Shown here: piece after piece, positions 17,941 to 25,799 of the stretch
Layout of the letters: every line of letters begins with the position of its first letter
How positions within the stretch are numbered: the stretch's first letter is position 1
From: Epilithonimonas mollis
Lineage (GTDB): Bacteria; Bacteroidota; Bacteroidia; Flavobacteriales; Weeksellaceae
Assembly: GCF_900142325.1 (NCBI RefSeq)
Contig: NZ_FRAM01000005.1
Location: forward strand, 1-64,000
Direction: 5' to 3'
Length of the DNA: 64,000 nucleotides
The notes under the pieces: model-generated
Told to the model about the DNA's origin: nothing
Database searches by the model: none
Seen by the model: only the letters and a program-made list of their open reading frames with translations
Translations under genes and position numbers: made by a program

Positions 17941-18261
17941 GATTTTCGGAATGAGTCCAAGTCCGATACAGAGATCAGTTCATTTCCGAAATGACAATAA
18001 GTGCAAATCCGAAAAAGCAGCTTTTTTGAAATGAGTGCAAATCCGTTTGCAATTACAATCAATTTTTCAGATGAGTACGTTATCTACAATATTGAGGTGT
18101 AATAACAATCGGCAAGCTTATCAGACTTTCAGGAATGACTCCAATTCCGAGATCATATCCATAAATACATATCCCTTTAACATCTCATTAACTTCAGCGA
18201 GCGCCATTCCGAATTTCAAATCAGTACAATTCCGAAATACGGATGAGTACCAATCCGAATT
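17941..18261. repeat. Iteron array, candidate replication origin (oriV)
   Basis: The 443-base gap 17818-18260 holds eight or nine repeats of consensus GAGTnCAAwTCCGAAAT at 17953, 17976, 17999, 18033, 18137, 18201, 18222 and 18245, with a weak copy near 18072. Many neighbouring copies are 22-24 bases apart, about two helical turns. The array lies directly downstream of the Rep gene at 18261. Iterons next to a winged-helix Rep are the standard layout of a theta-type origin, so this is probably where the initiator binds. Confidence 0.7.
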
Positions 18262-19355
18262 CACAGGATCACCGGATAGCCATTCGGAAGCAGTTTTCCA
18301 ATCTTGCTTTCACGGTAGAGTTTAATCATATTCTCCTGGATTTCTATCAAAAATCCCCTGCCTCGGAATTCGGTAGAACTTTTTCCTTTTAATCTGGACG
18401 TTCGGATCAATTCCCTGAATGCCTTTTCAATCAGCTCGCGTGTCTGTAGAATATTTCTATACTGGTAGGAAAACTGGAGCATTTCATCCTCCCGTAAGCC
18501 ATATCTTTTCCTGAAATACCTTAGCCGTCTCGTAATGTCAATTGGCGACTTATCGGGTTCCATCCTTTTTTCAGGAACAGCATCCGTTGCATATGGTATG
18601 ATCGAGATCATATCCCCTTTATACTTAAAGTGAAATGATAAACTATTATACCGGTCAAGGTTCGATCTGGCGGGCTTCAGAAATTTAAAGCACAGGTCGT
18701 TAGCCGTTTTGTAGTTGAGTCCGAACTTTCTGTTCAATGTGGAGAGCTTCAGAGCTGTCCCGGTCGGTGGAATTTTTGACAGCCAGATGGCAAAGATGAT
18801 GTGCTTGTTATTCCTGATGTTGTACACCAGATTATACAGCACATAATTATATTCTGGAATGACCATCAGCTTTTTTAGCCAGTAGCTGCTGATCAAAAAA
18901 CTGGTATAGCCGCGGTGCTCATAGCTTGGTGTTGAGATAAGACCACCAAATGTTCGAATCTCCTTTCCCCGGGAATTGACCGATCGGTACCAGCCCATCC
19001 TGAACCTGGCCAGAAATTCGTAGGCATCGATAACCTGCCTAGTGGAACCGCTGGGTGAGATTTTATGGTTTTTGATTTTCATAACGGCAAAAACGTTATT
19101 ATCGGTCTCAAATTCTTCGTCGAACAAGGACAGCTGCTGCGGACGGTCTTCAGGCCGGAACTGCTCACTGCTGATGGTCGCAATGATATTGAATATGACA
19201 CGCAATGCATTGATCGGAATATCAGCTGCTTCCTGATCCTCGAATATAAAATCATCTACAAAACCATTGCCCAGCCTGATTCTTTCCGGCTCCTTCCCTG
19301 TCCTCGCTATAAATTCTTTTCTAACAAGTCTTCGGTCCTTCTGAGGGAATGTCAT
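18261..19355 (-). CDS. Rep_3-like replication initiator
   Basis: The protein has 364 residues. The central part (SFLISSYWLKKLMVIPEYNYVLYNLVYNIRNNKH, in pieces) and the LSTLNRKFGLNYKTANDLCFKFLKPA segment suggest two winged-helix domains, as in iteron-binding initiators of mobile elements in Bacteroidota. The start KDRRLVRKEFIARTG is basic. The gene is flanked downstream by the iteron array and upstream by a second winged-helix protein, all on the minus strand, so it belongs to the element backbone. I cannot see sequence identity with a named Rep, so the assignment rests on architecture and context. Confidence 0.65.
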   Translation of the reverse strand: MTFPQKDRRLVRKEFIARTGKEPERIRLGNGFVDDFIFEDQEAADIPINALRVIFNIIATISSEQFRPEDRPQQLSLFDEEFETDNNVFAVMKIKNHKISPSGSTRQVIDAYEFLARFRMGWYRSVNSRGKEIRTFGGLISTPSYEHRGYTSFLISSYWLKKLMVIPEYNYVLYNLVYNIRNNKHIIFAIWLSKIPPTGTALKLSTLNRKFGLNYKTANDLCFKFLKPARSNLDRYNSLSFHFKYKGDMISIIPYATDAVPEKRMEPDKSPIDITRRLRYFRKRYGLREDEMLQFSYQYRNILQTRELIEKAFRELIRTSRLKGKSSTEFRGRGFLIEIQENMIKLYRESKIGKLLPNGYPVIL

Positions 19356-19388
19356 ATACTTCTTATATTTTAATCATTCTGACAACAC

Positions 19389-20099
19389 TTACAATCCAGG
19401 GTTTTCTTTCGGATGCCGGATATCGGGTATCTTGTCAATCGACAGCTGAGAATCTTTCACTCCCGTTTTAAGAAACGGCAATACATTTTTGAGCGATGTA
19501 TGCCAATTGGTAATGACCCTTCCCGAGTCGCTTTTCCAGTCATTGACCAACCAGCCTGAGTACTTAGCGATGATTAACTCATCGAGTTCCGGGCTGTAGG
19601 CATCCAGTGACCGGGCGTACTCTAAAAATTTCTGGAGATCCGGTACCATTCGTTTTTCCCTGAATGGCTCAAGGGATCCGGGCGCTGCGTCCTGGTTATT
19701 ATTGGTATCACCAGCCTCTGACTTATTTTGCACTTCATTTTGAAAACGAATTTCGTCCTCGTTATTAAAAACAATAGGATGTCTGAAATCATTTGTTGTC
19801 TCATCACACTTAACTTCTTCGATTGGGTAATTAAGAATCAGCCTGTAGCTTGCGGGCAAACCATTAAAGGTCTCATAATGGACCACTCCCAAATTCCTAA
19901 GCTTTTTCCTGGCTGTTTTTATGGTTGCCCTGCTAAGGCCCAACCTTTTCCCTACTTCAACATCAGATATCCTGAACTGATAAGAATCGTTTTCTTTTGC
20001 GATATTAAGCAGATACAGATATAGGGAAATAGCAGCGGTTCCGGGTTTAACCCTTTCACTGAATATCCAGAACCGATTAATGAGCTCAACATAATACAT
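19389..20099 (-). CDS. Winged-helix DNA-binding protein of the element backbone
   Basis: The protein has 236 residues. Residues 20-95 form a winged helix (FRISDVEVGKRLGLSRATIKTARKKLRNLGVVHYE) like GntR/DnaD-type N-termini. A Gln/Asn-rich linker follows near 125-150. The C-terminal about 85 residues contain a DnaB/DnaD-like helical unit (KYSGWLVNDWKS, TNWHTSLKNVLPFL), which in other proteins contacts DNA or helicase. It sits 33 bases upstream of the Rep gene and three bases after DUF3853. A role as helicase loader or regulator is inferred. Confidence 0.6.
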   Translation of the reverse strand: MYYVELINRFWIFSERVKPGTAAISLYLYLLNIAKENDSYQFRISDVEVGKRLGLSRATIKTARKKLRNLGVVHYETFNGLPASYRLILNYPIEEVKCDETTNDFRHPIVFNNEDEIRFQNEVQNKSEAGDTNNNQDAAPGSLEPFREKRMVPDLQKFLEYARSLDAYSPELDELIIAKYSGWLVNDWKSDSGRVITNWHTSLKNVLPFLKTGVKDSQLSIDKIPDIRHPKENPGL

Positions 20100-20102
20100 C
20101 CT

Positions 20103-20360
20103 TTATTTCTTTCCGAACAGCTGCAAGGCTTTCTCCTTATCGATAATGATAATATTGCCGTTCTGAATGATGGCCTTATCCAGTATGCCTGAAGACTTTA
20201 CCTCCGAGGCTTTCGAAACAGAGCATCCGAGAATCTTTGCAAGGCCTTTAAGCCCGTACTCATACTTCTTCTCTGTATTAAGATTTTTGGACACTTCAAG
20301 AAATTCAGCAACGGTCAGCTGCCAGATCGGGGTCTTAGGATCAATACTTTTCTTTTCCAT
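20103..20360 (-). CDS. DUF3853 family small DNA-binding protein
   Basis: An 85-residue protein with WQLTVAEFLEVSKN at the start and a helix-turn-helix LKGLAKILGCSVSKASEVKSSGILDKAI, ending IIIIDKEKALQLFG. This is the DUF3853 pattern of Bacteroidota integrative elements, where it often precedes the replication genes and may act as an excisionase-like or regulatory factor. It is followed directly by the winged-helix gene. Confidence 0.8.
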   Translation of the reverse strand: MEKKSIDPKTPIWQLTVAEFLEVSKNLNTEKKYEYGLKGLAKILGCSVSKASEVKSSGILDKAIIQNGNIIIIDKEKALQLFGKK

Positions 20361-20425
20361 AATTGTGAGATTAACTGTTGTGTATTAATAAAATTGCAGG
20401 ACAAAGTTTCAAAATCTGATAACGT

Positions 20426-20459
20426 ATCTTTCGGTAGTTTTTCGGTACTACCGAAAGAT
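20426..20459. repeat. Perfect 13-bp inverted repeat upstream of DUF3853
   Basis: Arms ATCTTTCGGTAGT (20426-20438) and ACTACCGAAAGAT (20447-20459) are perfectly complementary around an 8-base spacer TTTTCGGT that itself repeats part of the arm (TTTCGGTA). It lies 66 bases before the DUF3853 start. It could be an operator or a site for a recombination protein; no T-run follows, so it is unlikely to be a terminator. Confidence 0.55.
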
Positions 20460-20614
20460 TATAGTGTTTATCCTGCAAACAAATGCTTTATCAGTTACGC
20501 TCTTAAAAACAGAAACACAAAACGTAATCAATTCAGACAAAATCACATCACAAAAGCTAAGAAAAGAGCCATTCAGAACAAAAAAATCCAACAAAACAGG
20601 TCAAAAACAATGAA

Positions 20615-21481
20615 TTACGCGTCCAGATCATCAAGATATTGATTAAAGTTCTGTTGCAGCAATGAAAGAAACTTACTTCGGTCGGTTTTGCGCAACCGCA
20701 ATTCGGCCAGCGTCTTGTGATAGTTCCCCAGATTGATATTCATCGAGCTTTCTGCCCATCTGAAAATCTCCGCCAGGTCAGCATGTCCTCCGTTGAAACA
20801 TTTTGTGAGATGAAGGGCATACAGCATTTCAGTCAATGCCACTTTGGGTGCTGTCCATTCAATACTTTTAATTGCATCAGAAGAATGTCCATGGTATTCG
20901 CCTGAATTTATCTTAGCTGCAAGGAATTGTTCCAGCAGATCATTGGCAAGGATCTGGGATACCAGATGGTCATGGGATGTTGAAAATTCCTCATCGTAGC
21001 TGTAGAGCTCAGGGCTGAGCTTCAGCTTGAAATCAAACTTAAACCGTACAAAGTATTTTTTATCAAGATAGGTGGACTTCCGGCGATAGTACGTCATAAA
21101 ATCCTTATGCTCATTATAAAAGTGCAGCAGATTGGCTCTTTCACTCCGATAATATGATTTCAGCACCTCGGGGTCCGAATAAGGCCTCGAAGATTCTATC
21201 GACAAAACCTTCGCATAATAAATATAAAGTGAGATAAACTTAGGTTTGATGGTTTTGAAGAAGTAGATCTCTTCACTCCAGTCTGCGAACTGATAACTGC
21301 GCAGCAATTCCTTCAGTTGCCTTATTGCCGAATCGGTTTCCATCAATATTTCTTCGGCACAGCTTACAATGCCGTTATTGCTCCTGTTGATCTGATCGAC
21401 ACTGTTATTCAGATCTATCCAAAGTTGGTCGATCTTTTTTCGAAAATTCTTTCCGTTCATACGTTTACCTTTAATGTTCAC
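20615..21481 (-). CDS. rteC: RteC-family protein
   Basis: The protein has 288 residues and is helical throughout. FFKTIKPKFISLYIYYAKVLSIE, the RSERANLLHFYNEHKDFMTYYR region and the end (LAEIFRWAESSMNINLGNYHKTLAELRLRK in pieces) fit the RteC family, which in the CTnDOT element is part of the regulatory pathway leading to excision. A second ATG seven codons in is an alternative start. No tetracycline resistance gene or RteA/B pair is visible in the window, so its trigger is unknown. Confidence 0.8.
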   Translation of the reverse strand: MNIKGKRMNGKNFRKKIDQLWIDLNNSVDQINRSNNGIVSCAEEILMETDSAIRQLKELLRSYQFADWSEEIYFFKTIKPKFISLYIYYAKVLSIESSRPYSDPEVLKSYYRSERANLLHFYNEHKDFMTYYRRKSTYLDKKYFVRFKFDFKLKLSPELYSYDEEFSTSHDHLVSQILANDLLEQFLAAKINSGEYHGHSSDAIKSIEWTAPKVALTEMLYALHLTKCFNGGHADLAEIFRWAESSMNINLGNYHKTLAELRLRKTDRSKFLSLLQQNFNQYLDDLDA

Positions 21482-21509
21482 GTAAAAATCGGCTTAAAAA
21501 GAGATAAAA

Positions 21510-23219
21510 TCAACTATCCCTGAGCTCCTGCTGTCTTTTTCTGATAAAATCGATCGGCCTCATTCCATTGATTTCCAGGAAATGTGATGAAAATTTTTGC
21601 CGGTTGGTCATCCCGCACTCTACCGCCAGGGCATCAATACTATAGTTCAGATATTTGCTGTCCTCCAAAAGAAGCTTCGTGATATACCGAATCCGTAATT
21701 CTTTAATATAGCTGGGGAACGAAATCCCCATATGAACATTGAGCACATAAGACAGATGCGTCCGGTTGCTTCCGAGCATTTTTGCTACCGTGGGGATGGT
21801 AAGATTCTGGTTGAGAAACAGTTTTTGATCCTCAAATCCCTTCAATTTGCTTCGTATATCTTCAATGATATCGTGACTGTAAAGACTTTTCTCCTCGCTG
21901 TTCACTGTAAGACCGCCAACAGACTGCTGGTTTTCCGACTCTTTCAATTTAATAAGTAATTCACTATACTTCTGCGTAAGTCTTCTTTCCCTTTTTCGTG
22001 ACCGCCAGATCATATAAGATGAAAATAACATTCCGCTCCCAACAGAGATGTAGATCAATGCCAGGTCTTTATCATGTTTTTTTTCAAGCCTGTTTTTCTC
22101 CTCGATCAAGGTATCCGTATCATATTCACGATAGAGCCTGGAAGAAAGCATTGCAAAATCAGCATTGATGATTGAATCCGCTTTCAGTAATTGTCCGGTG
22201 TAATACAGCTGTCTGTCTTTATCTCTATTGCTTTTTGCATCATTGATCAGGTATTCGTAATTGGACCTGATCTCAGGCGTGATGAAGCAGAATTTATTCA
22301 CGAGAGAGTCCACTTTCTTAAAATAGTTTACGGCATCAATTCTGTCCCGCTTATACCAGTATAATTTCCCTATATAAAAGTAGACCGTTGTCAACGAAGC
22401 CTGATCACGTGCGCTGCTTAAAATATCCCTTGATGCGATTAATTGTTCCTGAGCTTCATCCGTTCTGCCCTGCCTCAGCAGTTGAATGCCTTTTCCTTTT
22501 CTGAACAGTCCCAGCTCAGGCAAAAATTCTTTCCTTTTTTGAAGCTGCTCCAGTCCTATATTGATGAGCGAATCCTCCTGTTTGTAAAGACGTAAATGCT
22601 TGTAGCACGTACTGAGCCTATAGATACTGTTAAAATAACCTCGCTCGTTATTGATTCTCAACGTTATGTTTTCGTCCTCTTTTGCTTTTTTCCCGAAGTA
22701 CTTGGCAGTCTCTTTAAAATGAGCTGCAGCTTCACTGTAATATCCCAGATAGCTCTTTACCATTCCGAGATGGTAGGTGATCTTATTTTTCAGATATAAA
22801 TCCTCTGAACTTTTCGAGTACCTGAATGCAATCAGATATTCTTCCAGCGCAGGCTTGTACTGCCTGCGGTTATAATAGTAGATAATACCTTTGCCCAGAT
22901 AAGCCCTTGCAATATGATCAACATCACGGGACCTTAAGGCAGAGATGATGGCACTGTCTGCGTATAACAGTTTTCTCTCAGATTGTGCACTGTAGTAGAT
23001 CGCCTCTTCATAACCTCTGATCAGTTTTTTAAGATCGTTCTCATCCTTTGCTTTAGTTATGTACAGGTTCACAAAGATCAAGGCCCTTTCGTCATTTTCA
23101 TGATAGGCATTGAACAGTGCTGCGATTTCCTTATAGGATCGTTCCGGGAATTGATGACCATCAATAAAACACCAAAACAGATTAAAGATCAGTAGTAAAA
23201 TGCTATTATGATAGTTCAT
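21510..23219 (-). CDS. TPR-containing membrane protein with AraC-type DNA-binding domain
   Basis: The protein has 569 residues. A signal or membrane segment is at residues 1-20 and TPR-like repeats cover about residues 60-350 (KALAYLGKGIIYYYNRRQYKPALEEYL, KITYHLGMVKSYLGYYSEAAAHF in pieces). One transmembrane helix (LIYISVGSGMLFSSYMIW) lies near residue 390, then a coiled linker, then a C-terminal AraC helix-turn-helix pair (LTIPTVAKMLGSNRTHLSYVLN, LAVECGMTNRQKFSSHFLE). This is a common Chryseobacterium-type regulator linking an extracytoplasmic TPR sensor to DNA binding. It lies 29 bases upstream of rteC in the same direction and may control it. Confidence 0.82.
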   Translation of the reverse strand: MNYHNSILLLIFNLFWCFIDGHQFPERSYKEIAALFNAYHENDERALIFVNLYITKAKDENDLKKLIRGYEEAIYYSAQSERKLLYADSAIISALRSRDVDHIARAYLGKGIIYYYNRRQYKPALEEYLIAFRYSKSSEDLYLKNKITYHLGMVKSYLGYYSEAAAHFKETAKYFGKKAKEDENITLRINNERGYFNSIYRLSTCYKHLRLYKQEDSLINIGLEQLQKRKEFLPELGLFRKGKGIQLLRQGRTDEAQEQLIASRDILSSARDQASLTTVYFYIGKLYWYKRDRIDAVNYFKKVDSLVNKFCFITPEIRSNYEYLINDAKSNRDKDRQLYYTGQLLKADSIINADFAMLSSRLYREYDTDTLIEEKNRLEKKHDKDLALIYISVGSGMLFSSYMIWRSRKRERRLTQKYSELLIKLKESENQQSVGGLTVNSEEKSLYSHDIIEDIRSKLKGFEDQKLFLNQNLTIPTVAKMLGSNRTHLSYVLNVHMGISFPSYIKELRIRYITKLLLEDSKYLNYSIDALAVECGMTNRQKFSSHFLEINGMRPIDFIRKRQQELRDS

Positions 23220-23488
23220 AACAATGAGATATATTCAAATTTACTGAAAAATCAACAATTAAACACCTGTTTCACTTTACCAGAACTTTAAATCCTATTA
23301 ACATTTGATTATCAGTCATATAGCCATAAAAACACAGGGAACAATGTACCAATCATTCCCTGTTAAAAGATCCATCGTTACCACCTTCACTTTTTTCAAG
23401 GCATCAGTACCGCTAATTTCGATGTCAGAATTCTAAACGACCCCGGCCGGGATAAACTTTTTTAAAACATCAAAAATTACAAACCACT

Positions 23489-23740
23489 ATGAAAAAGTAT
23501 ATCTCAATTTTAATGCTGGCACCGGTACTTGGTATGTTATCGTGCGACAGAGCCACCGCTAATAATGAAATGTCTGAGGACAACTTGCACAGCATCCAGT
23601 ACAAGAGCAATCAACACAACACCGAATCCGCAAGAAGCCCGGAAGTGCAGGTGGATTCCGCGTCGAAGAAGGATACTGGCGATGATGAACCGCAAGATGA
23701 CAAGCAACATTGGAAAGTCCCGATCGATTCAGTGTGGTAG
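23489..23740 (+). CDS. Small lipoprotein
   Basis: An 83-residue protein with a signal peptide and lipobox LGMLSC, so Cys19 should be lipidated. The mature part is polar and acidic (EDNLHS, KKDTGDDEPQDDKQ) with no recognised domain. It starts the plus-strand group leading to the MauE-like protein. The 269-base gap before it (23220-23488) shows no gene. Confidence 0.65.
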   Translation: MKKYISILMLAPVLGMLSCDRATANNEMSEDNLHSIQYKSNQHNTESARSPEVQVDSASKKDTGDDEPQDDKQHWKVPIDSVW

Positions 23741-23770
23741 TTTAACTAAACACTGAAAATAAGCCTCGGT

Positions 23771-23935
23771 ATGGAAGATCAGAAGATCACACTGGCAACA
23801 GGACGAAAATGCACCGTCAGCGGCGAATGGGAAACACTGGGAAGGCTCAGCACGATCATTTACGTATCAAAGGGCGACATCATGCCGGCCTACTGCGGTA
23901 AGAATGTCAAATGGATATTGATCAGAAAAGGATAA
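23771..23935 (+). CDS. Small hypothetical protein (54 residues)
   Basis: An ATG at 23771 opens a 54-residue frame ending at TAA 23935. It contains two cysteines (GRKCTVSGEW and AYCGKNVKW), a compact beta-rich pattern and a basic end. The frame is plausible because it fills the space between lipoprotein and MauE genes and ends 20 bases before the likely MauE start. Function is not recognised. Confidence 0.5.
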   Translation: MEDQKITLATGRKCTVSGEWETLGRLSTIIYVSKGDIMPAYCGKNVKWILIRKG

Positions 23936-23955
23936 AACAGAATAAAATCAGACCA

Positions 23956-25464
23956 ATGAAAACCTTCAAATCAAGATTTGTAGAATGTACCGGTTATTTT
24001 TTCATACTGCTATTTTGCTATGCCAGCATCAGTAAAATATTAGATTTTGAGAATTTTCAAATACAGATCGGGCAATCACCACTATTAAGTACCTATGCGG
24101 GAATTGTATCATATTTCACCATCATTATTGAAATAGCGATTGCTTTCTTACTAGCCATTCCTACAACCAGAAGGATTGGACTGTACTTCTCAATAGGACT
24201 GATGGCAGCATTTACAGCCTACATTTATATTATTTTGAACTATAGTGAATTTATACCTTGTTCATGCGGAGGTATATTGGAAAAAATGGATTGGAATACA
24301 CATCTGATTTTCAACATATGCTGTATTTTATTAGCCATTATCTCCTTTTTTCTGGAAGAAACGGACAGAAATAAAAATTATAAAAGAACTATCTCGGTAG
24401 TTCTTTTTATGTTGGTATTTAGTAGTGGTATGGTGGTATTATTGTATTATACCTCTGAATACATGATAAAAAAAGAAAACAATTTTATCAGGCGTTTTCC
24501 TCATCATGGCGTGGTCGAAATAGATAGTTATGACTTGAAATTCAATTCATTTTATTTTGCCGGACATGATAATGATAAGATCTATCTTGGAAATTATACC
24601 TCACCATTTCTTCTAATTGCACTCTCAAAAGACTTGAAATCTTATGAACAGTATGTACTGAAACCTGAAAATTACAAGACATTCAAGTGGTCAAGTACGA
24701 AGATCAAAGTTGCTCCTCCGTATATATTTTTATACGATGGGAAAATTCCTATAATTTACAAAGCTTTAATAGGGCAAACAGAAATGAAGATCGTTAGTGT
24801 AAACGACGCTTATTTCAGTGATCTGGAAAATGTAGACAATGATCATATTGCTTTACGTTACAAAAGCAGTAACACCGGTTCCAATAGATTAGGATTATTA
24901 AATCTTTCAGAAGATAACCGAATAAAATTGGACGATTCATCATTGGATGGAAATGGTCTTTTTGAGACAGACGGACAATTATTGTACAGTCCGTTTAGTG
25001 AGTCATTGATCTATGTCTATTACTACAAAAACCGTTTTGATGTTTTTGATAAGACCATAAGTCAAAAAGCCATACATCATACCATTGATACAATTTCAAG
25101 GCCTAAAATCAAAGTGGTTGAAATGAAAAATGGTATAAAGAAAATGGCAGCACCACCACAGATCGTCAATGCATATGCAACTGTTCAGCAAGACATTTTA
25201 TTTAATAGATCGAATTTGATCGGAAGATTTGAACTTAGAAAACACTGGAAAAACAATAGTGTTGTAGATATGTACAACATCAGTAAAAGAGAATATCTGG
25301 GAAGTTTTTATGTCGAAAACCGCGGTGACAATAAGATGACCCAAATGTTGGCGACCGATCAGTTCTTTTATACACTGATCGGAAGCGAAATTGTGAGATA
25401 CCGCTATGCGCAAGTGATATCAAAACAATTGACTAGGGAAAGCCCAAAACCTATAAAAGAGTAG
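23956..25464 (+). CDS. MauE/DoxX-like membrane protein fused to a propeller-like domain
   Basis: From the ATG at 23956 the protein has 502 residues (an in-frame ATG at 23911 would overlap the previous gene). Residues about 5-165 hold several membrane segments and resemble MauE/DoxX redox-linked proteins: FFILLFCYASISKILDFENF at the start and a periplasm-facing CSCGG motif after YSEFIP. The C-terminal about 330 residues look like repeated beta strands, as in the six-bladed propeller partners of Bacteroidota secreted small peptides. Cysteine chemistry on the next gene's four-Cys peptide is a reasonable inference. It is a fusion, not two genes. Confidence 0.7.
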   Translation: MKTFKSRFVECTGYFFILLFCYASISKILDFENFQIQIGQSPLLSTYAGIVSYFTIIIEIAIAFLLAIPTTRRIGLYFSIGLMAAFTAYIYIILNYSEFIPCSCGGILEKMDWNTHLIFNICCILLAIISFFLEETDRNKNYKRTISVVLFMLVFSSGMVVLLYYTSEYMIKKENNFIRRFPHHGVVEIDSYDLKFNSFYFAGHDNDKIYLGNYTSPFLLIALSKDLKSYEQYVLKPENYKTFKWSSTKIKVAPPYIFLYDGKIPIIYKALIGQTEMKIVSVNDAYFSDLENVDNDHIALRYKSSNTGSNRLGLLNLSEDNRIKLDDSSLDGNGLFETDGQLLYSPFSESLIYVYYYKNRFDVFDKTISQKAIHHTIDTISRPKIKVVEMKNGIKKMAAPPQIVNAYATVQQDILFNRSNLIGRFELRKHWKNNSVVDMYNISKREYLGSFYVENRGDNKMTQMLATDQFFYTLIGSEIVRYRYAQVISKQLTRESPKPIKE

Positions 25465-25487
25465 GCAAAAACTAAAATTACTTTATT

Positions 25488-25748
25488 ATGAAAAAATTCA
25501 TTTTACCTGTATGTATAGGATTACTAGCTACAGGTGCAGCATTGACAACTCAGAGTTTCAAAGCGCATAACAGCGCTATTGTAGACGGACATATGCTGGA
25601 TGTTTCAGATCCCGCTAATCCAAAATGTGTCAATACATTTATTGAATGTTCAACCATTCCTACAGCTTTTGCCTGTCAGGATGGTAACGGCAACGTTTTG
25701 CGTGAACTTCAGGGAACAAGCTGCCCTGAGTCACTTTACAGACCATAA
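25488..25748 (+). CDS. Secreted four-cysteine peptide (DUF6520-like)
   Basis: An 86-residue protein with a clear signal peptide (MKKFILPVCIGLLATGAALT). The mature part of about 60 residues contains four cysteines (KCVNTF, ECSTIP, FACQDG, TSCPES), enough for two disulfides. This matches the small DUF6520-type precursors of flavobacteria that sit next to MauE proteins. A strong terminator follows 12 bases after its stop. Whether it is a substrate, signal or effector is unknown. Confidence 0.7.
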   Translation: MKKFILPVCIGLLATGAALTTQSFKAHNSAIVDGHMLDVSDPANPKCVNTFIECSTIPTAFACQDGNGNVLRELQGTSCPESLYRP

Positions 25749-25759
25749 CAAATAATAAA

Positions 25760-25783
25760 AAGAGCTGCCGGAAGGCAGCTCTT
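25760..25783. terminator. Bidirectional intrinsic terminator
   Basis: A perfect 10-base stem, AAGAGCTGCC with GGCAGCTCTT, closes on a GGAA tetraloop. It separates the plus-strand peptide gene from the minus-strand S9 peptidase, and A/T-rich flanks on both sides allow it to work in both directions. Confidence 0.8.
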
Positions 25784-25799
25784 AATTGTATACCAGTTT

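Noticed and set aside
20394-20642. Plus-strand 82-residue open frame
   Set aside because: It runs over the inverted repeat and into the rteC 3' end antisense; the product is Asn/Lys-rich without pattern.
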